Counted from the stretch's first letter, positions 17,524 through 25,698 are shown. The stretch is 64,000 nucleotides of DNA from Rhabdothermincola salaria (GCF_021246445.1 NZ_JAJQXW010000002.1:124001-188000), one strand, 5' to 3'. Numbers and translations are program-made. Notes: generated by a model not told the origin, from the letters alone.

Positions 17524-17810
17524 CTAACGCCCTACCCCGTCGCCATCGACCGCCGCCAGCAGCGCAGCGAGTTCGATCTTCTCCATGGACATCATCGCGG
17601 CCATGCCCCGTGCGGCCCTCCGTTGATGGCGGTGAACCGGGTCCGGTCGAGGCGGAAGTCCACCGTCACGGGCGTGCCCGCCGGGCCCGGGCCGACGTCG
17701 GTGTAGTTGGTGACGAGGTCGATCCCCGAGTTCGGGAAGACCGAGCAGTAGAACTCGGCGACCTCGAGCGCCTCGCTGTCGAACCACAGGTTGGTGATGA
17801 TCGCCGGCAT
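17524..17810 (-). pseudogene. Collapsed PhnB-like VOC protein (internal deletion plus frameshift)
   Basis: ATG 17810 begins a normal PhnB/3-demethylubiquinone-methyltransferase-like VOC N-terminus (MPAIITNLWFDSEALEVAEFY, then RLDRTRFTAINGGPHG) but hits a stop soon after. In the next frame the usual family C-terminus appears at once (GMAAMMSMEKIELAALLAAVDG, ending at the TAG 17524-17526). Full-length relatives are about 150-160 residues, so roughly 70 middle codons with the second betaalphabetabetabeta unit are missing and the junction is out of frame. It is coupled to the intact VOC gene upstream (TGATG). Confidence 0.8.
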
Positions 17811-18229
17811 CAGCCCTGCTCCTCGGTCTCACCGCTGAGCATCCACGACACACCGAAGCGGTCCACGCACGCCCCGAACAGCGGCGACCAGAACACCGGC
17901 TCGAGCGGCATCTGCACCTCGCCACCGTCGGCCAGCGCATCGAAGGCCCGGCGGACTTCGTCGAGGTCCTCGTAGCTCAGGTGGAGCGCCACACCCTTCA
18001 CACCGCCGCCGTCGCCGGTGGGGTCGTCCGAACCCATGATCAGCGATCCGTCGGGCAGGGTGAGCGCTGCGTGCATCACTGCGTCCGGGGCCATCTCCAT
18101 GCCCGGATCCTCACCCTCGGGGATCTCCGACGCCGCCATGATCTCGAGTTCTCCGCCGAGGACGGCCTGATAGCGCGTCATGGCCTCTCGCGCCATGCCG
18201 GAGAAGAACAGGTACGGGTACAACGACAT
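17810..18229 (-). CDS. VOC-superfamily (PhnB/YjdN-like) protein
   Basis: A 139-residue glyoxalase/bleomycin-resistance-fold protein: MSLYPYLFFSGMAREAMTRYQAVLGGELE opens it, GSLIMGSDDP and the C-terminal VFWSPLFGACVDRFGVSWMLS close the second module. This last pattern is typical of YjdN/PhnB-like members. An AGGAGGT box lies 5 nt before the ATG. It heads a three-gene group with the VOC pseudogene and the YdeI-like gene. Substrate unknown; there is no link to phosphonates in the window. Confidence 0.88.
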   Translation of the reverse strand: MSLYPYLFFSGMAREAMTRYQAVLGGELEIMAASEIPEGEDPGMEMAPDAVMHAALTLPDGSLIMGSDDPTGDGGGVKGVALHLSYEDLDEVRRAFDALADGGEVQMPLEPVFWSPLFGACVDRFGVSWMLSGETEEQG

Positions 18230-18451
18230 CGGGACCTCCTGGTAGCGAGCACGTTCGTCACTCCTATGGACGGAGCCAGCATCGCAAACTCATCGCGACG
18301 ATGACGGCTGGGTCGGAGGAGAGATTGAGCTCGCCAGGCACCTGCCCCCGATCGCCGGGATCGGGTCGGGATGAATCGGCACTTCCTGCTCGGACTCGAG
18401 ACCAGAGGGCCCGAGCCGGGGGTCGGGTCTGGCCGTGTCGCTCGCCCGATT

Positions 18452-18510
18452 TGCCCACGTCGTAGCGACAACCTCGGCGGTGACTTCACGTTGTCGCTAC
18501 GACGTGGGCA
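18452..18510. repeat. Palindromic repeat, copy 1 (21-bp perfect stem)
   Basis: Left arm 18452-18472, loop 17 bases (18473-18489), right arm 18490-18510. The arms (starting TGCCCACGTCG, ending CGACGTGGGCA) are perfectly complementary over 21 bp. TTTT follows at 18511. A nearly identical copy lies at 19159-19217; conservation also covers about 7 flanking bases on each side. The 475-base gap 18230-18704 contains this palindrome and no supported gene. Confidence 0.85.
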
Positions 18511-18704
18511 TTTTCACAGTCGGCGCCACCGCCCCGGAACGCCGGTTATCCGGGTGACCCACCTCCTGGGCTCTGAGGCCCCGGTAGACCGGCACCTCGG
18601 ATCGCAGGCCGGACCTGCGATGCTCCTGGAGTGGCCGGCGGACGGATGCGATTCGAGTTGCCGCTGCCCACCGTCTCGCATGCAGCTCCTCTACCCTGCG
18701 GGTT

Positions 18705-19172
18705 GTGTGGGCCTGGCGGACAGCAGCACCTGGCGAGGACGCTGTCGCGGGTTGGTGGACCCGAGGTCGTCGTCGATGGCGACACCTCAGGTTCGGGTGG
18801 AGGCTCCTCTCGTGGGTCGTCGTGGCCTCCGTTGCCTTCGTGGCGGCGTCGCTCGCTGTCGGCCTCTTCGGTGCGAGTCTCGCTCTCGAGAGTGTCGGTG
18901 GGGTCCGAGAAGCGACGGCCTACATCGACTCCGAGCACAGCTGGTTTCCCCCCGGAACGCGCTACACCGTGGTCGTCGACGGGCAACCGCAGGAAGTGCT
19001 CCAGCCCTGGCATTCGGCTGGCGGTGACGCACTCTTTGTTGGTCTCGTTGCGGGAGGTCTTGCCGCGACGACCGTTGCCGTTGTCTTCGTCGCTGCGCTC
19101 GGAGTGCCAAGGACCCAGAGGCGGCGCCGGGCGGGTCCGACCGCGCCGCTCGCCGATTTGCCCACGTCGTAG
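18705..19172 (+). CDS. Small two-TM membrane protein (DUF3592-like layout)
   Basis: A 155-residue protein from GTG 18705. It has a basic N-terminal stretch (TRGRRRWRHLRF), a first transmembrane helix (LLSWVVVASVAFVAASLAVGL), an extracytoplasmic middle of about 50 residues (YIDSEHSWFPPGTRYTVVVDG), a second helix (LFVGLVAGGLAATTVAVVFVA) and a basic tail. The order TM - domain - TM resembles DUF3592 proteins, but no specific motif confirms it. Its last codons and TAG stop lie inside the left arm of palindrome copy 2, so the end of this protein is encoded by the repeat itself. Confidence 0.6.
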   Translation: MWAWRTAAPGEDAVAGWWTRGRRRWRHLRFGWRLLSWVVVASVAFVAASLAVGLFGASLALESVGGVREATAYIDSEHSWFPPGTRYTVVVDGQPQEVLQPWHSAGGDALFVGLVAGGLAATTVAVVFVAALGVPRTQRRRRAGPTAPLADLPTS

Positions 19173-19217
19173 CGACAACCTCGGCGTCGACGTCACGTTG
19201 TCGCTACGACGTGGGCA
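19159..19217. repeat. Palindromic repeat, copy 2 (21-bp perfect stem)
   Basis: Left arm 19159-19179, loop 19180-19196, right arm 19197-19217, TTTT at 19218-19221. The arms are identical to copy 1; the 17-base loops differ at a few positions but keep CTCGGCG at one end and TCAC at the other. It sits exactly between the convergent ends of the membrane-protein gene (19172) and the next leftward gene (stop at 19227), so it may act as a terminator for the rightward gene. REP/MITE-like origin is possible. Confidence 0.85.
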
Positions 19218-19226
19218 TTTTCGACC

Positions 19227-19538
19227 TCATGCCGCTTCGGGTGACTCAGCTTCGATCGCGCGCACTCTCACCGAGATCCGATGGGCCGTCGAGCGGGGCA
19301 TGTGGCCAGGCCCGTAGACACCCCGCCCGAGCCGCACCACCCGGCCACGCCGCACCTCGGCGCGCAGGGCATCGGAGACCACCTTCGAGGGACGCCCTGG
19401 GATTTGCACGCCTCGACCCTGCAAGAACTGGACGAGCTCCGGCACACGAACCTGCCCCACTCGGTGGATGTACCACGTCAGCAAGTAGCGAAATTCGAGG
19501 GACCCGACGTTCCAGTAGGTGATCGACGACGTTGGCAT
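19227..19538 (-). CDS. Hypothetical protein, possible winged-helix fold
   Basis: A 103-residue protein from ATG 19538 (MPTSSITYWNVGSLEFRYLL). The middle reads VRVPELVQFLQGRGVQIPGRPSKVVSDALRAEVRRGRVVRLGRGVYG in consecutive pieces, which looks like a helix-turn-helix followed by a short wing (R-G-R-V-x-R-L-G-R-G-x-Y). A DNA-binding role is plausible but not shown. It lies between palindrome copy 2 and the ParA gene; its stop is 5 bases from the hairpin T-run. Confidence 0.6.
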   Translation of the reverse strand: MPTSSITYWNVGSLEFRYLLTWYIHRVGQVRVPELVQFLQGRGVQIPGRPSKVVSDALRAEVRRGRVVRLGRGVYGPGHMPRSTAHRISVRVRAIEAESPEAA

Positions 19539-19624
19539 GCCTCGATGGTCCCAGGCCGCTGTGACAATCCGGAGCGGCGCGGTCGACACGGTCGGCGAGT
19601 AGGAACCAGGCCCGCCGTCGAGGA

Positions 19625-20371
19625 TCAGAGACGGTCGGTGATCTCGGACCAGAGGGCGGCGTAGGCCTTGGCCGCCCGGCTGGTCGGGGCGTAGGCCGCC
19701 ACCGGGGCGCGGTGCACGCCCATGCGCTCGACGTCGGTGGCCGAGGGGATCGGGGTCTCCAGCAGCCCGGGGCGTTGGGCGCGCAGCTCCTCGACCATCT
19801 CGCGATGCAGGCTCTTGCGGGCATCGACCATGGAGAAGAAGCCCATGATCTTCAGCTTCTTGACCACCTCGGGGTGCTCGTTCACGAAGCCGTCGAGCTG
19901 ATCGAAGGTGCGGGCCGACAACGTGGTGGGGATGATCGGCACGATGAGGGCGTTGGCTGCCCGGAACACGGCCTCGGACGCCAGCGAGATGCTCGGCGGG
20001 CAGTCGAGCACCACGATGTCGTAGTCGGACTTCATGGGAGCGAGGAGCTTCCCCAGTCGGCCGAGGGGCTTCTTCGCCTCGTCGAGGAGGAGGTCGAGGT
20101 TGCGGTACGAGAAGTCGGCCGGCACCAGGTCGAGGTTGTCGAAGTCGGTGCCCTTCACCGCCCGGTCGAGCTCGCGCCTGCCGCGGACGAGGGCCTCGCC
20201 CCCGCCCTTCACCTTGGGCTTCACCCGGAAGTAGAAGGTGGCGGCGCCCTGCGGGTCGAGGTCCCAGACCAGCACCCGGTGGCCCTCGAGGGAGGCCTGG
20301 TGGGCCAGGTTCACGGCAGCGGCGGTCTTCCCCACCCCACCCTTGATGTTGTAGGTCGCGAGGATCTTCAC
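19625..20371 (-). CDS. ParA/MinD-family ATPase coupled to a CHAD protein
   Basis: A 248-residue ParA-type ATPase. The deviant Walker A is KGGVGKTAAAVNLA near residue 10, VLVWDLDPQGAATFYF follows, and YDIVVLDCPPSISLAS is the Walker B. It lacks an N-terminal HTH, so it is the small (type Ib/MinD-like) form. GTG 20371 overlaps the stop of the CYTH/CHAD gene (GTGA), so the two products should be made together. There is no ParB or parS next to it, which argues against a plasmid-partition role and for positioning of a cellular cargo. That cargo role is inference. Confidence 0.9.
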   Translation of the reverse strand: MKILATYNIKGGVGKTAAAVNLAHQASLEGHRVLVWDLDPQGAATFYFRVKPKVKGGGEALVRGRRELDRAVKGTDFDNLDLVPADFSYRNLDLLLDEAKKPLGRLGKLLAPMKSDYDIVVLDCPPSISLASEAVFRAANALIVPIIPTTLSARTFDQLDGFVNEHPEVVKKLKIMGFFSMVDARKSLHREMVEELRAQRPGLLETPIPSATDVERMGVHRAPVAAYAPTSRAAKAYAALWSEITDRL

Positions 20372-21936
20372 CCGTCGGTGCCTTCCGAGACGTCGATGAG
20401 CCGGCGGAAGACCCGCCGGGTGTCGGGATGGTCGAACGCGGCGAAGCGTCCGGCGAACTGCTGGCGAGCGCGTCGGCCCCGCTCCCCCAGGTGCTCCACC
20501 ACGCCGCCCATGGCCAACAGGGTGGCCGCCGGCGTGTCGCCCCGGGCGACGAGCGCGTCGCCGAAGTGACCGAGGGCGTCGGCTTGGACCTCGGTGTCCT
20601 GGAACTCGCCGAGGCAGTCCTGCAAGCCCTTGAGGGCCTTGACGGCCAAGGGGGCGACCTCGCGGTCGAGCAACGACCCGAAGCACTCGAGCAGGTAGCG
20701 GAGGCGCTTGGCGTCCTTGCGCAGGTCGTGGAGCAGCTCGGCGGGGCTGTCGTCGCCGATGCGCCGGCCGTCGCGGACCACGCGCTTCCAGGCCTTGGCC
20801 AGTCGCTCGGCCGCCACCTCCGGCGCCGGGCGGGAGGCGTCGGTGCCGGCGTCGGTCCAGGGCTCGGTCAGGAACCGGTCCCAGGAGGCGACCAGGGCCG
20901 CGGCCCGCTCGGAGTCGAGCGCCTCGACCAGCTCGTCGTGGCAGCGCTGCTGGTGGGCGACGAGCAGATCGTGGAGGGGCTCGAGGTCGGCGGCGCGCTC
21001 GGCCGGGAGGGTGGCGACCAGGGCCGGGAGGTCGAGGAGGTGCACGTCGGCGTCACGGGTGGGCGTGGTGATGTCGCCGAGCCACTTGAACTCCTGACGC
21101 CACCGCGCCCGGGCCTCGTCGGGCAGCACACCCCGGCCCTCCTGGAGCACCGAGCGGGTGCGGCGCACCGCCACCCGGTAGTCGTGCAGGAACTCGGAGT
21201 CGGTGTCGTCCCTGGTGCCCTCGAGGTTGGCCGCCATGGTGGAGGCCAGGACCGAGAGGACCTCCCGCCACGCCTCCTCTGCGGTGACGTCCGGGTCGAG
21301 GACGAGCTTCAACTTGGAGCTGAGGTAGGCCGGGGCGTCGAGCGCCTCGCGGGCCAGATCGACCAACGGGCCGTCCACCGGCTCGAGGATGACCTGGGCG
21401 GCGAGGAAACCGGCGAGACGGGTGGCGTCCTTCTCGTAGCCCCGGACGGGCAGCACCTCGACCACCGGCGGGAGGGTCGCCGACCCGAGCAGGGTGCTGT
21501 CGTCGAGCACCAGCCTCGCCGTGGTCTTGCCCTCGTCGTCACGCTCGGCGAGCATCGTGAGACGACTCATGACCTCGGCCTGCGGGAGCAGCACCCGCAT
21601 CTCGAGCAGCGGGGCCAGGCGGTCGCGCACCGGTGAGTCCGGGAGGTCCTCGACCCACCGGGGAGGGTCGGCGTCGCGGGCCAGGTCGACGGTGCCCAGG
21701 GTCTCGCCGGTCTCGACGGAGCTCCACACCAGCGTGGGCGCCTGGCGACCCCGGACGGGGCTGCGCATCTCCAGACACCCTCCGGCCTTGCGCACGCGCC
21801 CGTCCGCGGTGTCGAGGAAGATGCGGCGGGCCGCCACCTCTCCCGTCGGCACCAGCCCGGTGCGCTCGGCCACGGCCGCCAGGAGGGTCTCCGGATCACC
21901 CTCACCCACCACCGCGAAGCGCTGGATCTGGCTCAC
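20368..21936 (-). CDS. CYTH-like plus CHAD domain protein
   Basis: A 522-residue protein. The first 200 residues have a CYTH-like beta-rich layout (RIFLDTADGRVRKAGGCLEMR, RLVLDDSTLLG) but lack the ExExK motif at the start, so triphosphate hydrolysis is doubtful. The C-terminal CHAD domain is clear: LHDYRVAVRRTRSVL with His251 and LLHDLRKDAKRLRYLLE with His403, two copies of the His/basic helix that binds inorganic polyphosphate. Start GTG 21936 has AAGGGG 6 nt upstream. CHAD proteins are known to locate to polyphosphate granules; the overlap with a ParA gene is unusual. Confidence 0.88.
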   Translation of the reverse strand: MSQIQRFAVVGEGDPETLLAAVAERTGLVPTGEVAARRIFLDTADGRVRKAGGCLEMRSPVRGRQAPTLVWSSVETGETLGTVDLARDADPPRWVEDLPDSPVRDRLAPLLEMRVLLPQAEVMSRLTMLAERDDEGKTTARLVLDDSTLLGSATLPPVVEVLPVRGYEKDATRLAGFLAAQVILEPVDGPLVDLAREALDAPAYLSSKLKLVLDPDVTAEEAWREVLSVLASTMAANLEGTRDDTDSEFLHDYRVAVRRTRSVLQEGRGVLPDEARARWRQEFKWLGDITTPTRDADVHLLDLPALVATLPAERAADLEPLHDLLVAHQQRCHDELVEALDSERAAALVASWDRFLTEPWTDAGTDASRPAPEVAAERLAKAWKRVVRDGRRIGDDSPAELLHDLRKDAKRLRYLLECFGSLLDREVAPLAVKALKGLQDCLGEFQDTEVQADALGHFGDALVARGDTPAATLLAMGGVVEHLGERGRRARQQFAGRFAAFDHPDTRRVFRRLIDVSEGTDG

Positions 21937-22024
21937 CCGCAACCCCTTGGCTGTCCGACGGTCGGCGCCAGGCTACCGGTCGGCCCGACGGCCGTGGGCC
22001 CGACCATCGCGGCCGGACCCCACC

Positions 22025-22393
22025 TCAACGGTGGGCTCGCTCGGCGATGAGCCAGGCCAAGCGGTCCCGGTCGGGATGCTGCAGCACGATGCGCCACGGG
22101 TTGGCCAGCGAGGTCTCGATGACGAGCACCTCTGGGTCCCGGTAGGCGGACCAGAGCTGACGTACGCCCTTGCGGCCGCGGGTGGAGTAGTGCCCGGCGG
22201 CGACGCACCCGGGCACGTAGGTGCCACCCACCCGCCAGCCGAGCTCGGCCTTCAGATCCTGCTGGGACGCCACCCGCGCATCGGTGACCACCGACATGGG
22301 GACCCGGAGGTGGGACTTGAGCGCCAACATCCGATCGGGGCCGGTGAGCTCGATGTCGACGGCATCGTCGTGGACGTGGACCTGGATCGCCAT
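22025..22393 (-). CDS. Conserved hypothetical protein, PH-like
   Basis: A 122-residue beta-rich protein: VDIELTGPDRMLALKSHLRVPMS, then LGWRVGGTYVPGCVAAGHYSTRGRKG and DPEVLVIETSLANPWRIVLQ. Proteins of this shape are common single genes in actinobacteria and resemble bacterial PH-domain folds; no function is established to my knowledge. A minus-strand TAGCGT box ends 6 nt before the ATG, so the transcript is probably leaderless. Confidence 0.75.
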   Translation of the reverse strand: MAIQVHVHDDAVDIELTGPDRMLALKSHLRVPMSVVTDARVASQQDLKAELGWRVGGTYVPGCVAAGHYSTRGRKGVRQLWSAYRDPEVLVIETSLANPWRIVLQHPDRDRLAWLIAERAHR

Positions 22394-22399
22394 GGCCCC

Positions 22400-22405
22400 A
22401 CGCTA
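22400..22405 (-). promoter_or_regulatory. -10-like box of the PH-like hypothetical gene
   Basis: On the minus strand this reads TAGCGT and ends 6 nt before the ATG at 22393. There is no Shine-Dalgarno in that space, so a leaderless start is expected. Confidence 0.45.
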
Positions 22406-22512
22406 CGAACGGCCGGCGCCACTGCCACCTCTCGCCTCCCCGAGGACCCGTGGCCGGCAGGTGACCGGGAGGTGAACCGGCGATCGACCCGACGGTGCGG
22501 GCCCGATCTCGG

Positions 22513-23730
22513 CTACTTGAGCAGGTCTCGGAACGGAGTGGTGCGGTCGTTGCTGGGCTCCCGGGGCAGGCCCAGCACACGCTCGCCGACGATGTTGCGC
22601 TGCACGTCCTCGGTGCCCCCGCCGATGCGGGCCATCCACTGCCCGGTGAAGACCATCGACTGCCAGTAGCCGTCGTCGTTGGCGTCCTCGCCCCAGAGCA
22701 TGCCCGACGCCCCCTGGATCGACTCGACCAGGTCGCCCTGGAAGGCCAAGCGGTCCGACACCGCGATCTTCATGACCGAGACCTCGGGACCCGGCGCCAC
22801 GCCCTGGCTGGCCGCGGTACGGATCCGATAGCCCATGAACCGGCTGATCTCGTAGCTGGTGAAGAGCTCCACGAGCTTCTGGCGCATCACCGGATCGTCG
22901 GTGACCCCGCAGCGGCGGGCCAGGTCGAGCACCGTGTCCCACCCCATGCCGTGGCCGGAGCCGATGTCGGCGCGCTCGCTGGTGAGGGTGGTCATGGCCA
23001 CCCCCCAACCCCCGTTCTCGGGGCCGAGGGTGTTGGCCACCGGGACGCGGACGTCGGTGAGGAAGACCTCGTTGAACTCGGCCCCACCGGTGGCCTGGCG
23101 AAGGGGGCGCACCTCGATGCCCGGCGTGCGCATGTCGACGAGCAGGTAGGTGATGCCCTTGTGCTTGGGGGCGTCGAGATCGGTGCGGACCAGCAACATG
23201 CCCCAGTCCGAGACGTGCGCCGAGGAGGTCCAGACCTTCTGGCCGTTGACGACGTACTCGTCGCCGTCGCGCACCGCCCGGCACGCCAACGACGCCAGGT
23301 CGGAGCCGGCGTTGGGCTCGCTGAAGAGCTGGCACCACACCTGCTCGCCGCGCAGGATCGGCGCCAGGAACTCCTGCTTCTGCTCCTCGGTGCCGTGCGT
23401 GATGATGGTGGGCCCGACCATGCCGATGGCCTGGGCGAACATGCCGACGGGCAGGTCGTAGCGGGCCTCCTCCTCCAGGAAGATCCCCTGCATCAAGCCG
23501 GTGAGGCCCCGACCGCCGTACGCCTCGGGCCAGGTGAGGCCGGCCCAGCCGTTCTCGGCCTTGGTGCGCTGCCAGTCACGGCAGGCCTTCACGTGGGCCT
23601 CTTCGTCCTCGGCCATCGTGCTCATGGTGACCCGCAGCCGGCCCGGCTCCTTCTGCTCCCCGTGCTGGGCCAGGAACGCCCGGCACTCCTCGCGGAACGC
23701 GGCCTCTTCCGGTGTCTCGTCGAAGTTCAC
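22513..23730 (-). CDS. Acyl-CoA dehydrogenase
   Basis: A 405-residue flavoprotein of the acyl-CoA dehydrogenase family. Visible: FREECRAFLAQHG, WPEAYGGRGLT, the FAD/substrate signature QLFSEPNAGSDLASL, VNGQKVWTSSAH, and the C-terminal IGGGTEDVQRNIVGERVLGLPR. The start is GTG 23730 with GGGGGAG 5 nt upstream. This clade (WTSSAH, GGGTEDVQRN) is often found in steroid or branched-acid catabolism in actinobacteria; the substrate is unknown. It is divergent from ald across 81 bp. Confidence 0.93.
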   Translation of the reverse strand: MNFDETPEEAAFREECRAFLAQHGEQKEPGRLRVTMSTMAEDEEAHVKACRDWQRTKAENGWAGLTWPEAYGGRGLTGLMQGIFLEEEARYDLPVGMFAQAIGMVGPTIITHGTEEQKQEFLAPILRGEQVWCQLFSEPNAGSDLASLACRAVRDGDEYVVNGQKVWTSSAHVSDWGMLLVRTDLDAPKHKGITYLLVDMRTPGIEVRPLRQATGGAEFNEVFLTDVRVPVANTLGPENGGWGVAMTTLTSERADIGSGHGMGWDTVLDLARRCGVTDDPVMRQKLVELFTSYEISRFMGYRIRTAASQGVAPGPEVSVMKIAVSDRLAFQGDLVESIQGASGMLWGEDANDDGYWQSMVFTGQWMARIGGGTEDVQRNIVGERVLGLPREPSNDRTTPFRDLLK

Positions 23731-23798
23731 TACGGCTCCCCCTGGATGCGTCTCCCTCCCATCATGTCCCGCGCGCGGCCGCGTCGCCCAAGCCGCCG

Positions 23799-23804
23799 TA
23801 GGGT
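23799..23804 (+). promoter_or_regulatory. -10-like box of ald
   Basis: TAGGGT ends 7 nt before the ald GTG, with no ribosome site between. It fits the leaderless pattern seen at several other genes in this window. Confidence 0.4.
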
Positions 23805-23811
23805 CGATGGG

Positions 23812-24939
23812 GTGGAACCGCTCACCGTCGGCGTCCCCCGAGAGCTCAAGGCCGAGGAGCACCGCGTCGCCCTCACCCCCGACGGCGTCCGCGAGTTGCT
23901 GCACCGCGGCGTCGAGGTGCTCGTCGAGCGGGGGGCCGGGGTCGACTCGTCGATCCCCGACGACGACTTCGCCCGGGCCGGGGCCACCCTCGTCGACGAC
24001 GCCGCCGAGCTGTGGGCTCGCGCCGGCATGGTCTGCAAGGTCAAGGAGCCCCTCGAAGAAGAGTTCGCCCACTTCCGCGACGGCCTGGTGCTGTTCACCT
24101 ACCTCCACCTGGCCGCCTACCCGGCGGTGGCCGACGCCCTCCTGGCCGGCGGTGTGACCGCCTTGGCCTACGAGACCGTGGAGGACGCCCACCGACGCCT
24201 CCCCCTCCTCGCTCCCATGAGCGAGGTCGCCGGACGCATGAGCGTGCAGGTCGGCGCCCACTTCCTCGAGCGCCACAACGGCGGGCGGGGCGTCCTCCTC
24301 GGGGGCGTGCCCGGTGTCCACCCCGCCCGGGTGGCGGTCATCGGCGCCGGCAACGTGGGCTGGAACGCGGCGTGGATGGCGGCCGGGCTGCAGGCCGAGG
24401 TCCACCTGCTCGACAAGAACGCCGACCGGCTGCGCTACGCCGACCAGATCCAGATGGGCCGCATCATCACCCTGACGTCCAACCGGGGGATGATGGAACG
24501 GGTCATCGCCGAGGCCGACCTGGTCATCGGCGCGGTGCTGGTCCCCGGAGGGCGGGCGCCCACGGTGGTCACCGAGGACATGGTGCGGGCCATGAAGCCG
24601 GGCACCGTCATCGTCGACGTGGCCATCGACCAGGGGGGATGCGTGGAGACCTCGCACGAGACCACCCACACCGACCCGGTGTTCGAGCGCCACGGGGTGC
24701 TGCACTACGCCGTGGGCAACATGCCCGGAGCGGTGCCGAACACCTCCACCCACGCTCTCACCAACTCGACGCTGCCCTACGTCGCCGACGTGGCCGAGCT
24801 CGGTCCCGCCGAGGCCTGCCGACGCGACCGGGGTCTGGCCCTCGGGGTGAACACCGCCGGTGGTGCGGTGGTCAACCCGGCGGTCGCCGAGGCGCTCGGC
24901 CGAGAGCCCGTCGACGTGCACGACGCCCTCGGCGCCTGA
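23812..24939 (+). CDS. ald: Alanine dehydrogenase
   Basis: A 375-residue NAD-dependent alanine dehydrogenase (alanine + NAD+ to pyruvate + ammonia). Seen: VGVPRELKAEEHRVALTP at the N-terminus, KVKEPLEEEF with the substrate-binding Lys, PMSEVAGRMSVQVGA, the Rossmann motif VAVIGAGNVGWNAAW (G-x-G-x2-G), and NMPGAVPNTSTHALTN with the conserved catalytic loop. Length is normal. GTG 23812 is chosen because it places VGVPRE at the start, 7 nt after a -10-like box. Confidence 0.95.
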   Translation: MEPLTVGVPRELKAEEHRVALTPDGVRELLHRGVEVLVERGAGVDSSIPDDDFARAGATLVDDAAELWARAGMVCKVKEPLEEEFAHFRDGLVLFTYLHLAAYPAVADALLAGGVTALAYETVEDAHRRLPLLAPMSEVAGRMSVQVGAHFLERHNGGRGVLLGGVPGVHPARVAVIGAGNVGWNAAWMAAGLQAEVHLLDKNADRLRYADQIQMGRIITLTSNRGMMERVIAEADLVIGAVLVPGGRAPTVVTEDMVRAMKPGTVIVDVAIDQGGCVETSHETTHTDPVFERHGVLHYAVGNMPGAVPNTSTHALTNSTLPYVADVAELGPAEACRRDRGLALGVNTAGGAVVNPAVAEALGREPVDVHDALGA

Positions 24940-24984
24940 CCCACCGGCACCGGGCGGCGTACGGCTCCCGGGCGGGGTCCTCGG

Positions 24985-24990
24985 TACGCT
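24985..24990 (+). promoter_or_regulatory. -10-like box of the NadD/CoaD-like gene
   Basis: TACGCT ends 8 nt before the ATG at 24999, the same hexamer as at the DUF6457 gene. No Shine-Dalgarno lies between, suggesting a leaderless message. Confidence 0.4.
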
Positions 24991-24998
24991 CGATCCCG

Positions 24999-25544
24999 AT
25001 GACCCCTGCACGGACGCCGCCACGGACCGGGGTGTACCCGGGCTCGTTCGATCCGGTCACCGTCGCCCACCTCCACGTGGCCGAGGCGGCCGTCGCCCGC
25101 TGCGGACTCGATCGCCTGGACCTCACCATCTCGGTGACCACCCTGGGCAAGGACGACGGGCGCCTCAGCCCCACCGAGGACCGCCTGGCCGCCCTGCACG
25201 AGCTGGCCGACCGCCGTCCGTGGCTGGGGGTGCGCACCACGCCGCAGAGCCTGCTGGCCGACATCGCCGTGGGCTACGACGTGGTGGTCCTCGGCGCCGA
25301 CAAGTGGCACCAGCTGCTCGACCCCTCCTGGTACGGCTCGGCCGAACGGCGCGACGAGGCCCTGCGACGCCTCCCCCTCCTCGCCCTGGCGCCCCGACCG
25401 CCTTGGACCCTGCCCGGCCAGGACCCGGGGGCGGACCCACCGTGCGACCTCGCCGTGGTCGTGCTCGACACCGACCCCGCCCACCACCCGGTGTCGGCCA
25501 CCGCGGTGCGCGACGGGCGCCACGAGTGGCGCGCCCGACCCTGA
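24999..25544 (+). CDS. Nucleotidyltransferase of the NadD/CoaD (HxGH) superfamily
   Basis: A 181-residue protein opening TGVYPGSFDPVTVAHLHVAE, the G-x-F-D-P-x-T-x-x-H nucleotidyltransferase motif. LSPTEDRLAALHELA and VVVLGADKWHQLL follow; the last resembles the G-x-D motif of NadD. The usual C-terminal ISxTxIR is replaced by HPVSATAVRDG, which still keeps S-x-T/S-x-x-R spacing. It could be a divergent nicotinate-nucleotide adenylyltransferase or an orphan paralogue; the true nadD of the organism may lie elsewhere. Confidence 0.7.
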   Translation: MTPARTPPRTGVYPGSFDPVTVAHLHVAEAAVARCGLDRLDLTISVTTLGKDDGRLSPTEDRLAALHELADRRPWLGVRTTPQSLLADIAVGYDVVVLGADKWHQLLDPSWYGSAERRDEALRRLPLLALAPRPPWTLPGQDPGADPPCDLAVVVLDTDPAHHPVSATAVRDGRHEWRARP

Positions 25545-25686
25545 GAACCAGTCCTGAGGGGCGCGCCGAGCCCGGCGACCGCACGGCTCAGCCCGACGGC
25601 CCGCAGGACTCACGCCAGATGCCGGGGCCGACTCCGACCCCACCGATGCGCCGAGACCCGACCCGGTCGAGGAGGTGTCGGCCCGG

Positions 25687-25692
25687 TACGGT
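25687..25692 (+). promoter_or_regulatory. -10-like box of the nitrilase-family gene
   Basis: TACGGT ends 6 nt before GTG 25699. This spacing supports that GTG as a leaderless start over the in-frame GTG at 25675. Confidence 0.4.
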
Positions 25693-25698
25693 CGAGGT

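Noticed and set aside
22513-25023. An 836-residue open frame on the minus strand that would fuse a His/Gly-rich protein to the acyl-CoA dehydrogenase
   Set aside because: The first 430 residues are the antisense of alanine dehydrogenase; the family start is at GTG 23730 with a ribosome site.
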